64,000 bases of DNA from Porphyra umbilicalis (taxonomy: Eukaryota > Rhodophyta > Bangiophyceae > Bangiales > Bangiaceae): assembly GCA_002049455.2 (NCBI GenBank), contig KV918781.1:124001-188000 (forward strand). The letters run 5' to 3'. The notes under the pieces were generated by a model that saw only the letters and a program-made list of their open reading frames with translations, had not been told where the DNA came from and made no database searches. Both the position numbers and the translations under genes were made by a program. Of this stretch, positions 44,001 to 53,949 are shown one piece after another (position 1 is the stretch's first letter; each line of letters starts with the position of its first letter).

Positions 44001-44962
44001 TGTACGTCGACGATCTTCTTTCGGTGGCATCAAGCCTGGCGGCGATCTACAAGATTAAGGACGCTCTGCACAAGCGTTTTGAGATGAATGACCTGGGCGA
44101 GGCGAAGGTCAGCCTCGGGCTAGACATAAGACGTGACAAGGCATTGGGCACCCCCAAGCTGTCGCAGGGCAAGAGCGCGGCGCAAGTGCTGGAGAAGTTC
44201 GGGATGGCGGAGTGAAACCCGATCGGAACGCCGCTGGAGGTGGGCCTGCAGCTGGTCAAGGCCGACGAGAGCGACGACGCGCTGCCCTACCGCGAAGCCG
44301 TCGGCAGTCTGATGTACCTGATGGGCGGGACGCGTCCTGACCTCGCCTTTGCTATCAAGAAGCTGAGTCGGTTTGTTTCTTGCTACGGCAAGGAGCATTG
44401 GGCGGCGATCAAGCGCGTTCTACTGTACGTCAAGGGTTCGCTGGACAGGGGGCTGGTCTTCGACGGGAGCTCTTCCTGTGTTCTACAAGGCTTTAGTGAT
44501 GCCGACTGGGCGGGTGACCACGAGACGCGACGTTCTACGACGGGCTTCGGCTTCATCTTTTGCGAGGCTGCCGTCAGCTGGGGTTCTAAGTTGCAGAAGA
44601 CGGTGGCGCTGTCGACGATGGAAGCTAAGTACATGGCCCTATGTGAGGCCAGCAAGGAAGCTGTTTGGCTCAACAAGCTCGTGCAAAGCGTGACATCTGA
44701 AGGGCTGCGAACAGCGATCACGGGCGGGCCGATCAACATCAAGGTCGACAACAGCCGGTGCATTGACTTCTCCAAGAACCCCGTCGAGCACAAGCGCACT
44801 AAGCACATCGACATTCGCTACCACTTTGTGCGCGAGGCCATCACGACGGACGAGGTGACACTGGAGCATTGTGCAACTGACGACATGGTGGCGGACCCAA
44901 TGACTAAGGAGCTCGGCAAGACCAAGCACGACACGCATGTCGAGGCCATGGGGCTTTGCTGA
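41037..44962 (+). pseudogene. Copia B1 gag-pol with frameshift and two in-frame stops
   Basis: Gag starts at ATG 41037 (MDGGAVGMGG). A 1-bp deletion near 41387 relative to B2 shifts the frame. The protein then continues with a zinc knuckle (CYYCHKFGHISRDC, about 41715), protease-like VDSAASAHM (about 41890), GAG-pre-integrase (LWHERLGH, about 42270), integrase D, D, E (HSDLGG, RSDNGGEY, NGVAERLNR), TAA at 43472-43474 directly followed by ATG, RT with YVDD (about 44005), TGA at 44213-44215 where B2 has TGC, and RNase H to TGA 44960-44962. The TAA is shared with B2; the shift and TGA are private to B1. Confidence 0.93.
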
Positions 44963-44997
44963 AAGCAAGAACCGCCGCGGCAACAAGCAAGAAGGAG

Positions 44998-45395
44998 TGT
45001 TGGACTGTGATGCTCGTCGCCGACTCCACTGGCGGTTCGCGGATGGATGACGGTCGGTGACCCTTATGGTACCCCACCTGGTACATTTGCAAGACGTGTT
45101 CAAGTTGCACACATTTGTGTTGGGTCATCTTGGGTCGTTACCTTTGGCATGTTTTGGATTTGATCTTCGCTTTGCTCTAGTGGCTTTTGATTTGGTGAGT
45201 GATTCGATTTGGTGCGAGGGCGTGGGCGTCGGGGTGGGCGCGAGAGGGGGGAGCACTTGGGCCGGTGGGGACTATTTGAGAGGTGCTCTCGGTTGGGAGA
45301 GGCGGGCGAACCTTAGGACAACCAACAAAGCTCGTTCGCACACACACACACAAGCTCACGCCACTCAACCACTTCACCGTGGTCCCGCAACCCCT
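44998..45395 (+). repeat. 3' LTR of copia B1, right end missing
   Basis: Starts TGTTGGACTG after the GAAGGAG purine tract and aligns with the 5' LTR until CACCCCT/AACCCCT. The last bases seen in the other three B LTRs (through GATTCAACA) are absent and the sequence switches to D gag. Confidence 0.9.
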
Positions 45396-47955
45396 CACTT
45401 GCTTCCCTGGGCGTGGCAGGCGCGGCCGTCCCCGTGACCCGCGCCGTCGGCGCCCGCGATCCACTCCTCGAAGAAACTCTCCCCCTCGTCGCCTGCTGCG
45501 TCCGGGTACGCCCGGTCATCCGTTTCCACGGCGTGGACGAAAGCAGCCATGCCCGGCGAGACGGTCCCATTGTTGGCTTCGGCCGGCGGTACCGGTGAAA
45601 CCGGCGGTCCCGCGACCAGGGGCAGGGGTGCCGGCGGCGCTGGTCCCCGCCCGTTGCGGTGTGCCGCGACTGCCTCGCGCAGCGCGCGTCCGTGGGCCCA
45701 CACCTCGGGAGAATGGGCGGGGCGCTCCCACACCCGGTGCTCCAGGTGGCCACAGAACGAGCAGGCCCTCCGCCGACGGCGCGGGGGCCCCGCCTCGGGT
45801 GCCCCGCTCCATCCGCCGCCACGCGGTGGAGGCGCCCTGCCGCGGGGAAACCGCGGGGGGCGATCCGAGTGCGGGAAGACGGTTCCCGCCCGTGAAGGCA
45901 CCGGGGTGCCCGGCGCCAGGGTACCGCGCCCGCGCCCCGCCCCCGTGTGAACGGGGTATAACTCCGGGCGCCTGCACCACGCGGGCTGCTGTTGCCAGCC
46001 CGACGCGTGCGGCACACTGTCCACCGGTAATACCGGGACGTCGCCCGGGGACCCCTTCTCAACGGGCGTGCCCGACGCGGCCAACACCGCGGCCCACTCG
46101 GCCCGCTCCGCCTCGGTACCGTAGTCGGTGACGGACAGAGCAGCCGTGGCCGAGGCGGCGCCCACCGGGAGGGTGACGGACGCCGCCGGCCGGGTCCGAC
46201 GGGGCTCCCGTTTTTCGCCGCCGACCGACCGGGAGGTGCTCCCCTGGCCTTGGCCTGGAGCTTGACCCCCCGGGCCTCCCGGGTGGCTGCTCCCGTCTTG
46301 GCATAGAACTTGCGCAGCTTGGGGAAGGTCCGGCCCTGGGTGTTGCAGTTCCGCCCCAGGGCCCGGACTTCCCGTCCAACGCCCTTCAGTAGGATACTCT
46401 TCAGCTCCGCCTCTTGTAGGACCGAGCCCGAGGCACGGTTAGCATCGAGGATGCGGTTAGCAAACTCGTGCTCGTCTTCCCGCTTCGCTTGGGATGCTTG
46501 CATGAGGGCCTGGAGGTGGTCCACCAGGTCGTCCCCGTCGATGTACTCGTTGAGCAGGGCGTGGACCGCGCGTTTGTACGTGAGCTGCCGCGAGGCGTGG
46601 GTGTCCTTGGCGCGCTGGAGCACCCCGAGCACCTCGCTTGTAACAAAGTACTGCAGCAGTGTCACTGCCGTACCCTCGTTCAGCCCGCTGCCGTCGCATG
46701 CCGTCTGGAAGTTTCCAAAGAACGCCACCAGCCCCAACGGGGCGTCCCCCGCAAACTGCCGCGAGGTGTGCATCAAGGCCTTGACATCCGCGCGGATGCC
46801 GACATCCGCGCGGTTGCCGAGGATGGAATTGCTTCGCGGGAGGTGTAGGCGGCCCCCTTGCTGTGCGAGCCGGTACCGTTCCGGCGACAGGAGCCCCTTG
46901 AAGCGGGGGTCGACCACCGTGTCCTCCCGCTGCTCCCGTCGGAAGGCGCGCAGCGCCTCTTGTACTAGGGCCCGGTGTGGCCGCTTGTCGGCCGCCCGTG
47001 CCCGCCGTCGGCGGCGTGTTGCCCCGGGGTCACTGCCGGTGGCGGAGAACGAGGTCGAGCCGTCGCTGCTGTCCGTCGACTCCGCCCCACTGGCGGCGGA
47101 GGACGATCTCGACGGACTCTCGTCACTCTCGGTCGACGAGGGGGGCCCCGACGACGCGGGTGACGGAGCCCGTCGGGCGTGCCGACGCCGTCCGTGGCCC
47201 TTAGAGGGAACCGCCTTCGGGGGTCGACACTCGGCGCCCCTCCGGGACCGCGGACGCGCAGGGCGCGCGGCTGGCGAGGCAGTCACCGTCAAGGCGGACC
47301 CCGTCCGGGTAGCGCCCCCCGTCCGGGGACGCTCCCCGGACGTGCCTGACCCGGGTTCCGGGGGTGCCGGTCCGCCCGCGCTAGCGGTCCCAGGGGAAGG
47401 GCCCTGGGCCGCCACGAGGGCCAGGGCCACGGCCGCGCCTCGCCCCGGGACCGAGGTCCCGTCCGATGCCGCGGTCGACGCCTCCTCCGCGGCGTCACGG
47501 AACACTTGAGCCAAGTGGCGCAGGTGCCCGAGGTCGGCCGCCGCCCGAGGTGGTCCTGGAGCCGCGGCTCCGCCGACGCCCTGCAGGCTGGGCCCCGACC
47601 CGCCCGCCCCGGACGGCGCGTCCAGTGACCAGCGCTCCCGGGTGGTCCTCTGCCACCGGGCCCGGGCCACCTCTTCCGGGGTGACCCCGAACGCTCACTG
47701 TAATTCCCGGCGCTGCCGCTCGTCCTCCTCCAGCGACAGCGCGTCCATTGGTCGATGCGGCCCCCGGCCCGCGGGGGTCCCGCCAACTAAAGTTCCCGAT
47801 GAACTGCCAACCGCGTCCACGCGCGAAGGGCCAAAGCGCGGCGCCCCTATCAGGCGCTGCCCGTCCAGGGGGGAAGGGTGAACACCCGCACCCCCTGCCT
47901 GGGGCTCCATCAGCGTGGACGTCCGTCCCGCGCCGGGAGGAGGACAAGCCCCGGT

Positions 47956-48373
47956 TGTTGGACTGTGATGCTCGTCGCCGACTCCACTGGCGGTTCGCGG
48001 ATGGATGATGGTCGGTGACCCTTATGGTACCCCACATGATACATTTGCAAGACGTGGTCAAGTTGCACACATTTGTGTTGGGTCATCTTGGGGCGTTACT
48101 TTTGGCATGGTTTGGATTTGATCTTCGCTTTGCTCTAGTGGCTTTTGATTTGGTGAGTGATTCGATTTGGTGCGAGGGCGTGGGCGTCGGTGTGGGCGCG
48201 AGAGGGGGGAGCACTTGGGCCGGTGGGGACTATTTGAGAGGTGCTCTCGGTTGGGAGAGGCGGGCGAACCTTAGGACAACCAACAAAGCTCGTTCGCACA
48301 CACACACACAAGCTCAAGCCACTCAACCACTTCACCGTGGTCCCGCCACCCCTATCCCCACTGCGATTCAACA
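47956..48373 (+). repeat. 5' LTR of copia B2 (418 bp)
   Basis: TGTTGGACTG to GATTCAACA, preceded by CCGGT. The perfect terminal inverted repeat is TGTTG/CAACA. Confidence 0.96.
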
Positions 48374-48387
48374 GGTTATGGGCCCAG
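48374..48387 (+). other. Primer-binding site of copia B2, initiator tRNA-Met anticodon arm
   Basis: GGTTATGGGCCCAG adjoins the LTR and is identical to the B1 site and to the core of the C site. Confidence 0.75.
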
Positions 48388-48534
48388 AGCCGGGGCTGTG
48401 ACAAGAGCAAGGTGTGCCAGCTGGTGTCGCGGCGGTCGCGGCAAGTGCGAAGAAGACGAGGTCAAGGTGGTTCAAGGACGTGACGGTCAAGGCGAACGGC
48501 TCGGCAAGGTCGGGCGCTACGACAAGAAGACATC

Positions 48535-50973
48535 ATGGACGGAGGCGCTGCCGGCATGGGCGGCATCAAGATCGACAAGTTGACGGAGACGAACTTCCAC
48601 GAGTGGCGTCAGCGCATTAAGATGGTCCTCGCGCTGCGCGACCTGGACGATATGCTTGACGAAGACGGCAAGCCGACGGACGCGGATGCCCGCGAGTTGC
48701 CGGTGTGGAAGCGTCGAGACACGAAGGTGAGCGCCATCATCGGGCTCACCCTTGGATCTGAGCAGCTCGAGCACGTGGCGGGCTGCAAGACGACGGCGGA
48801 AATGTGGTCGACGCTGCAAGGTGTCTTCCAGCGCAAGAGTTTGATGAACAAGATGAAGGCGCGACGCGAGTTCTACACCGTCGAAATGACCGTCGGCGAG
48901 GGCATGCTGGGCTACATCAACCGCGTGCGCAACCTCGGCGAGAACCTCAAGGCCATGGGCGGCGAGGTGACGGAGATGGACGTTGCTATGAGCGTCCTGA
49001 ACGGGCTGACGTCCAAGAACGAGAACCTGCTGGTGGCTCTCGACGCCAAGGGCGAGGACGAGCTAAGCCTCGACTTTGTCAAGAGCCGCTTGCTTCAGGA
49101 GGAGCGGCGGCAGGCGGACAAGTCGCCGGCGACGAAGCGCATTGGCGACATGGCACTCGTCGGCGCCAACTATCGAGGTCAAGGCCGCCGTGGTGACCCC
49201 TCCAAGATCGAGTGCTACTACTGCCATAAGTTTGGGCACATCTCTCGCGATTGCCCAGAGCTCAAGGCCAAGAAGCAGAGACAGGACAAGGTGGCCGCGA
49301 TTGCGGCTGCTGATGGTAGCGACAACGACGATGCCATCTGTCTGGTGGGCAATGCGGCTGACACCGATGACATCTCCAAGTCGTGGCTTGTCGATTCTGC
49401 GGCGTCTGCACACATGTTCTGTATGCGCGGGTGCTTCGACGACTACCAGACGACCACGGGACGCAGCGTCACCATGGGTGACAAGGGGTCCGTAGCCACG
49501 GCGGGCGTCGGAACCGTCGTGCTCAATGTCATCGTTCACGGCAAGACGCGCAAGATCAAGTTGGAGAAGGTACTCCATGTTCCTACCATGGGCTTCAACC
49601 TCATGTCGGTCGGCAAAATGGAGGAGCGTGGGGCGGAAGCGTCATTCAAGGGCGGTAAGACGATCATCAAGATTAGCGACAAGGTCGCTGCGTGCGGCAC
49701 GCGGAAGAGTGGGCTCTACCACCTGGACATGGCCCCACTGTTGGATATTGCTGCGGTGGCCTCCCTTCAGCTTTGGCATGAGCGCCTTGGGCACGTCAAG
49801 GTGGCTGGCGTTAAGCGGATGATCAAGAACAAGGACATCAATGGACTCATGTGCTCTTCCATGGCGGTCAAGGACGTCTGCGAGCCGTGCGTGTATGGGA
49901 AGGCAGCTATGACGCCTATGCCTAGTGCAGGAGGAGGTCGAGTCAGCAAGCGCCTGCAGCTCGTGCACTCGGACCTGGGCGGGCCCATGTCGGAGCCGTC
50001 GCGTGGCGGTGCGCTCTACTTTGGCACCTTCACTGACGACTTCTCCCGCTGGACAGACGTGGTCTTCCTGCAGAAGAAGAGCGATCTGCTCTCGGAGTAC
50101 AAGAAGTGGCTGACGAAGGCCCAGCTGCACACGGGAACCAAGATCAAGATCCTACGCTCCGATAATGGCGGCGAGTATGTGTCGAATGCATTCAAAGCTC
50201 TTCACGATGAGAACGGCACGACGCAACAGACCACGGTACCCGACACGCCGCAGCAGAACGGGGTTGCTGAGCGGCTCAACCGAGTTCTCGTGGATATGGC
50301 TCGCACCATGATGAGACACAAGGACGTCGATCAAGACCTTTGGGCGGATGCCATCAAGACGGCGGTCTACATCAAGAACCGTGTCACCAGCCGGGCGCTT
50401 CCCGTCGGCAAGACGCCTTTTGAGCTGTGGACCGGGAATAAGCCCAACGTCAGCCACATGCGGGTGTTTGGGTCGACATGCTGGGTGGTGCTGCACAAGA
50501 GTCACATCGACGGCAAGTTTGGCGACAAGGCGGCGAAGGGCGTCTTCTTAGGCTATCCCGACGGCAGCAAGGCGTACAAGGTCATCCTCGACGACGGCAA
50601 GGTCGTCAAGGCACGAAGCGTCGTGTTCGCCGAGACGAACGTAAGCGAGGTGGCAGAAGTTGCAGAGGAGCTTCCCGGAGACGAAAACGTCGGAGTCGAG
50701 ACGGGTTTGCGCTCTGAATGCGACGGCGGAGACGTGGATGCTGACAATGACGACAAGGATGACAAGCAAGACGATGGATCTGACAAGTCCGCGGACGACA
50801 ATCAAGGTTGTGGCGGCTCTCAAGACACGCTGCGTCGGAGCGGCAGAGCGCGGCGACCACCTGTCGAGTACTGGCGCCCGGTGAGCCTGGTTGCTCACGA
50901 GGCGCCCACGACGTACGTGCAAGCCGTTCAAGGGCAGGAATTGGCTAAGTGGCATATTGCCATGGACGAGTAA
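48535..50973 (+). CDS. Copia B2 Gag-protease-integrase (812 aa)
   Basis: Encodes the structural and integration half of a copia polyprotein. Approximate residues: UBN2-type gag 10-200 (KIDKLTETNFHEWRQRIKMV near the start), zinc knuckle CYYCHKFGHISRDC 226-239, aspartic protease motif VDSAASAHM near 286, GAG-pre-integrase LWHERLGHV near 413, integrase core with D in HSDLGGPM near 477, D in RSDNGGEY near 541 and E in NGVAERLNR near 577, and a Pro-poor acidic linker 700-760. It ends at TAA 50971-50973, exactly where RT starts in the same frame. In most copia elements this is one uninterrupted polyprotein, so the stop is either a lesion or a two-ORF arrangement. The start is the first ATG after the primer-binding site that begins the gag domain. 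Confidence 0.93.
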   Translation: MDGGAAGMGGIKIDKLTETNFHEWRQRIKMVLALRDLDDMLDEDGKPTDADARELPVWKRRDTKVSAIIGLTLGSEQLEHVAGCKTTAEMWSTLQGVFQRKSLMNKMKARREFYTVEMTVGEGMLGYINRVRNLGENLKAMGGEVTEMDVAMSVLNGLTSKNENLLVALDAKGEDELSLDFVKSRLLQEERRQADKSPATKRIGDMALVGANYRGQGRRGDPSKIECYYCHKFGHISRDCPELKAKKQRQDKVAAIAAADGSDNDDAICLVGNAADTDDISKSWLVDSAASAHMFCMRGCFDDYQTTTGRSVTMGDKGSVATAGVGTVVLNVIVHGKTRKIKLEKVLHVPTMGFNLMSVGKMEERGAEASFKGGKTIIKISDKVAACGTRKSGLYHLDMAPLLDIAAVASLQLWHERLGHVKVAGVKRMIKNKDINGLMCSSMAVKDVCEPCVYGKAAMTPMPSAGGGRVSKRLQLVHSDLGGPMSEPSRGGALYFGTFTDDFSRWTDVVFLQKKSDLLSEYKKWLTKAQLHTGTKIKILRSDNGGEYVSNAFKALHDENGTTQQTTVPDTPQQNGVAERLNRVLVDMARTMMRHKDVDQDLWADAIKTAVYIKNRVTSRALPVGKTPFELWTGNKPNVSHMRVFGSTCWVVLHKSHIDGKFGDKAAKGVFLGYPDGSKAYKVILDDGKVVKARSVVFAETNVSEVAEVAEELPGDENVGVETGLRSECDGGDVDADNDDKDDKQDDGSDKSADDNQGCGGSQDTLRRSGRARRPPVEYWRPVSLVAHEAPTTYVQAVQGQELAKWHIAMDE

Positions 50974-52461
50974 ATGGAGGCCATCCGCAAGAACAAGACT
51001 TGGCGCTTGACGGATCGCCCGGCCAGTCGACGCGTGCTGAAGGGCAAGTGGGTTTACAAGGTCAAGAACGAGGTTGACAAGAACGGGAACAACACGACGC
51101 GTCACAAGGCGCGCCTGTGCTTCATGGGGAACCGGCAGATCAAGGGGCTCGACTTCAACGAGATGTTCGCGCCGGTGGCCAAGTTCACCACCATTCGATG
51201 CATCCTGGCGATGACGGCGGCGAACGGGTGGGAGCTACATCAGATGGACGTCAAGACGGCATTCCTCAACGGCGACCTTGACGAGGAGGTCTACATGGAG
51301 CAGCCAGACGGCTATGTCGATCCGACGTATCCTGACAAGGTGTGTCGTCTCCTCCAAGCGCTGTATGGGCTGAAGCAAGCCCCCAAGATGTCGTACGCCA
51401 AGCTCGATGACTTCCGTAAGTCGCAGGGGTTTGACAACATTGACCCGGATGCATGCCTCTACCTCCTTATGGATGACAGCGAAATTATCATCGTCCTGGT
51501 GTACGTCGACGATCTTCTTTCGGTGGCATCAAGCCTGGCGGCGATCTACAAGATTAAGGACGCTCTGCACAAGCGTTTTGAGATGAATGACCTGGGCGAG
51601 GCGAAGGTCAGCCTCGGGCTAGACATAAGACGTGACAAGGCATTGGGCACCCCCAAGCTGTCGCAGGGCAAGAGCGCGGCGCAAGTGCTGGAGAAGTTCG
51701 GGATGGCGGAGTGCAACCCGATCGGAACGCCGCTGGAGGTGGGCCTGCAGCTGGTCAAGGCCGACGAGAGCGACGACGCGCTGCCCTACCGCGAAGCCGT
51801 CGGCAGTCTGATGTACCTGATGGTCGGGACACGTCCTGACCTCGCCTTCGCTATCGGGAAGCTGAGTCGGTTTGTGTCGTGCTACGGCAAGGAGCATTGG
51901 GCGGCGATCAAGCGCGTTCTAAGGTACGTCAAGGGTTCGATGGACAAGGGGCTGGTCTTCGACAAGAACTCTTCCTGTGTTCTACAAGGCTTTAGTGATG
52001 CCGACTGGGCGGGTGACCACGAGACGCGACGTTCTACGACGGGCTTCAGCTTCATCTTTTGCGAGGCTGCCGTCAGCTGGGGTTCTAAGTTGCAGAAGAC
52101 GGTGGCGCTGTCGACGATGGAAGCTAAGTACATGGCCCTATGTGAGGCCAGCAAGGAAGCTGTTTGGCTCAACAAGCTCGTGCAAAGCGTGACATCTGAA
52201 GGGCTGCGAACAGCGATCTCGGGCGGGCCGATCAACATCAAGGTCGACAACAGCCGGTGCATTGACTTCTCCAAGAACCCCGTCGAGCACAAGCGCACTA
52301 AGCACATCGACATTCGCTACCACTTTGTGCGCGAGGCCATCACGACGGACGAGGTGACACTGGAGCATTGTGCAACGGACGACATGGTGGCGGACCCGAT
52401 GACGAAGGAGCTCGGCAAGACCAAGCACGACAAGCATGTCGAGGCCATGGGGCTTTGCTGA
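50974..52461 (+). CDS. Copia B2 reverse transcriptase-RNase H (495 aa)
   Basis: Starts with ATG immediately after the upstream TAA, in the same frame. RT begins at once (MEAIRKNKTWRLTDRPASRR), with the fingers motif HKARLCFMGN near residue 46, VKTAFLNGDLDEEVYM near 95, catalytic LVYVDDLL near 175, and RNase H with DADWAGDHETRRSTTG near 345, STMEAKYMAL near 380 and the C-terminal VEHKRTKHIDIRYHFVREAI near 440. It ends at TGA 52459-52461, 35 bp before the 3' LTR. All catalytic motifs I can check are intact. Expression would need readthrough of the TAA, reinitiation at the adjacent ATG, or a separate transcript. I cannot tell which from sequence. Confidence 0.92.
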   Translation: MEAIRKNKTWRLTDRPASRRVLKGKWVYKVKNEVDKNGNNTTRHKARLCFMGNRQIKGLDFNEMFAPVAKFTTIRCILAMTAANGWELHQMDVKTAFLNGDLDEEVYMEQPDGYVDPTYPDKVCRLLQALYGLKQAPKMSYAKLDDFRKSQGFDNIDPDACLYLLMDDSEIIIVLVYVDDLLSVASSLAAIYKIKDALHKRFEMNDLGEAKVSLGLDIRRDKALGTPKLSQGKSAAQVLEKFGMAECNPIGTPLEVGLQLVKADESDDALPYREAVGSLMYLMVGTRPDLAFAIGKLSRFVSCYGKEHWAAIKRVLRYVKGSMDKGLVFDKNSSCVLQGFSDADWAGDHETRRSTTGFSFIFCEAAVSWGSKLQKTVALSTMEAKYMALCEASKEAVWLNKLVQSVTSEGLRTAISGGPINIKVDNSRCIDFSKNPVEHKRTKHIDIRYHFVREAITTDEVTLEHCATDDMVADPMTKELGKTKHDKHVEAMGLC

Positions 52462-52496
52462 ATACAAGAACCGCCGCGGCAACAAGCAAGGAGGAG

Positions 52497-52914
52497 TGTT
52501 GGACTGTGATGCTCGTCGCCGACTCCACTGGCGGTCCGCGGATGGATGATGGTCGGTGACCCTTATGGTACCCCACATGATACATTTGCAAGACGTGGTC
52601 AAGTTGCACACATTTGTGTTGGGTCATCTTGGGGCGTTACTTTTGGCATGGTTTGGATTTGATCTTCGCTTTGCTCTAGTGGCTTTTGATTTGGTGAGTG
52701 ATTCGATTTGGTGCGAGGGCGTGGGCGTCGGTGTGGGCGCGAGAGGGGGGAGCACTTGGGCCGGTGGGGACTATTTGAGAGGTGCTCTCGGTTGGGAGAG
52801 GCGGGCGAACCTTAGGACAACCAACAAAGCACGTTCGCACACACACACACAAGCTCAAGCCACTCAACCACTTCACCGTGGTCCCCCAACCCCTATCCCC
52901 ACTGCGATTCAACA
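52497..52914 (+). repeat. 3' LTR of copia B2 (418 bp)
   Basis: Follows the AAGGAGGAG purine tract, ends GATTCAACA and is followed by CCGGT. Differences from the 5' LTR: GGTCCGCGG, AAAGCACGTT, and two changes in CCCCCAACC. Confidence 0.96.
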
Positions 52915-53278
52915 CCGGTGGTCGGCGTGCGGCCGGGGTCCTCGGGCGGGGAGTTCGACTCACCCGCCACCGTACCGCCGCCGCCAACTGGGACCGCCCT
53001 TCCACCCCCAACGGGGGCCACGGCGCCCATGGCCGGTGTTGCCCCGGCGTCTCCCGCCGGTGGCGCGTCCGTCACCTGGCTAGTGCCAGGCATCTCAAAC
53101 GGAGGAGCGCCCCCGTCAAGCGGGGAAGATGAGGAAGATCCGCGAGCCATGGAAGCGGGGCCCGCGTATCGATCGGATGTCCTCCGTCACCGCACCGCAA
53201 TACAACCAACGAGGGTCCCCCGACTCTTTGTACCGAAAGAGGTGTCGATCCGCGACACGCACGGCGTGCGTACCGCGG

Positions 53279-53296
53279 GTCTCACCCGGAGCGCCA
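53279..53296 (-). other. Primer-binding site of gypsy element D
   Basis: Two bases inside the 5' LTR the minus strand reads TGGCGCTCCGGGTGAGAC. This has the form of a site complementary to a tRNA 3' end: TGG for CCA, a 7-nt acceptor strand and then a T-stem strand. The donor tRNA would begin GCTCCGG; I do not assign the isoacceptor. Unlike the copia elements, D therefore uses conventional 3'-end priming. Confidence 0.65.
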
Positions 53297-53298
53297 AA

Positions 53299-53944
53299 TG
53301 TAGAACCACAATCTACGGGGTTACCTCAGAAGGAGGGAAGTAACGGCCGTCTTAGCCGCTCGCGCGACACCCGCTATGGGACCGAGGTCCGGGAAGTCGG
53401 GCCGTTCGAAACGCCAAGACATCAAGACACGGTTAACTTGCCGGCGACGACGGTGCCTCCCACCGTCGTCGCCCTTCGTCCGAAAAGGGCGGAAGCCGTC
53501 GCCCGGGCCCAATTTCCCCAAATGGGAATTGACCCGGGCCGTCACCAACTAATGCAGATAATTCCCTCCATGCATGTCGTGTCCCGCGATGCGATCATTA
53601 CAAACGAGGGGGAGAAGCCGTCCCGCGCGCAACGCGCTGCACCCGCCGCGTGGTGCCCGGTCGGCCGTCGCCTGCCGCGCCCTCTCGGGCACGCCAGCGC
53701 TCTCTCGGGCGCGCCAATCCGGCCTCCCGTAGGGCCCGCGTGCCGGGCGCGACGGGTCGGGTACGCTCCCCGGGTGGCCCGAGCCGGTCAGCGGGGCCGC
53801 CCCCTCGCCCCGGCCCCCGCATCGCCGCGCCGTCGGCCACCACCGCCGCTGGCGTCGCCACCCCACGTCGAAGACCGCGTCCCCCGTCGTCGCCAACGTC
53901 CCCGCGGTGGCCCCATGGCGCATAGGGGGCCCCGTAGTACTACA
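53299..53944 (-). repeat. 5' LTR of element D (646 bp)
   Basis: Begins TGTAG and ends CTACA on the plus strand, pairs with 27984-28630, and is followed by CAGAC (53945-53949). Confidence 0.9.
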
Positions 53945-53949
53945 CAGAC

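Larger units (their letters stand above)
40458..45395 (+). mobile_element. Copia element B1, 3' LTR clipped
   Basis: 5' LTR 40458-40875, primer-binding site at 40876, gag-pol 41037-44962, polypurine tract GAAGGAG, and a 3' LTR starting at 44998 that matches the 5' LTR until about 45395, then stops about 20 bp short of its expected CAACA end. The 5 bp before the element (CACGC) are not repeated after it. It is inserted in D between gag and integrase. Its two LTRs differ at about six positions by eye. Confidence 0.93.
47956..52914 (+). mobile_element. Copia element B2, complete, target duplication CCGGT
   Basis: Two 418-bp LTRs (47956-48373 and 52497-52914) differ at about four positions by eye. 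CCGGT flanks both sides (47951-47955 and 52915-52919). The primer-binding site follows the 5' LTR; a purine tract AAGGAGGAG precedes the 3' LTR. It carries the most intact coding region in the window and interrupts D gag. It is the youngest insertion judged by LTR identity. Confidence 0.97.
45396..53150 (-). pseudogene. Gag of element D, interrupted by copia B2, with stop and frameshift
   Basis: The frame starts at ATG 53148-53150 (MARGSSSSSPLDGG), about 150 bp after the 5' LTR, and runs to 52920. It is interrupted by B2 and resumes in phase at 47955. TGA at 47695-47697 is in frame, with protein continuing on both sides (ERQRRELQ, then FGVTPEEVARARW). A capsid-like helical domain lies at about 46950-46270 (GLVAFFGNFQTACDGSGLNE, then YKRAVHALLNEYIDGDDLVD). 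A shift near 46200 moves the frame to the segment ending at the B1 junction, which has CSFCGHLEHRVW, a zinc-knuckle-like motif lacking the last Cys. It would be the structural protein of the chromovirus, but this copy is inactive. Confidence 0.75.
27984..53944 (-). mobile_element. Ty3/gypsy chromovirus D, host of a nested cluster
   Basis: LTRs at 27984-28630 and 53299-53944 begin TGTAG and end CTACA, have the same orientation and are flanked by CAGAC on both sides (27979-27983 and 53945-53949). On the minus strand the 5' LTR is the right one: next to it is a primer-binding site (53279-53296), and next to the left LTR is a purine tract (GAAGGGGA) of the polarity expected at a 3' LTR. Coding content is gag (about 53150 down to 45396) and integrase-chromodomain (40457 to 38861). 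Protease, RT and RNase H are absent. Insertions are copia C, a hAT MITE, copia B1 and copia B2. Removing them leaves about 8.7 kb of D. The two LTRs differ by about 5 percent by eye, the oldest in the nest. Confidence 0.9.

Noticed and set aside
45313-45395. Continuation of D gag into B1's LTR
   Set aside because: The open frame crosses the insertion junction by chance; the sequence left of 45396 is B1 LTR.
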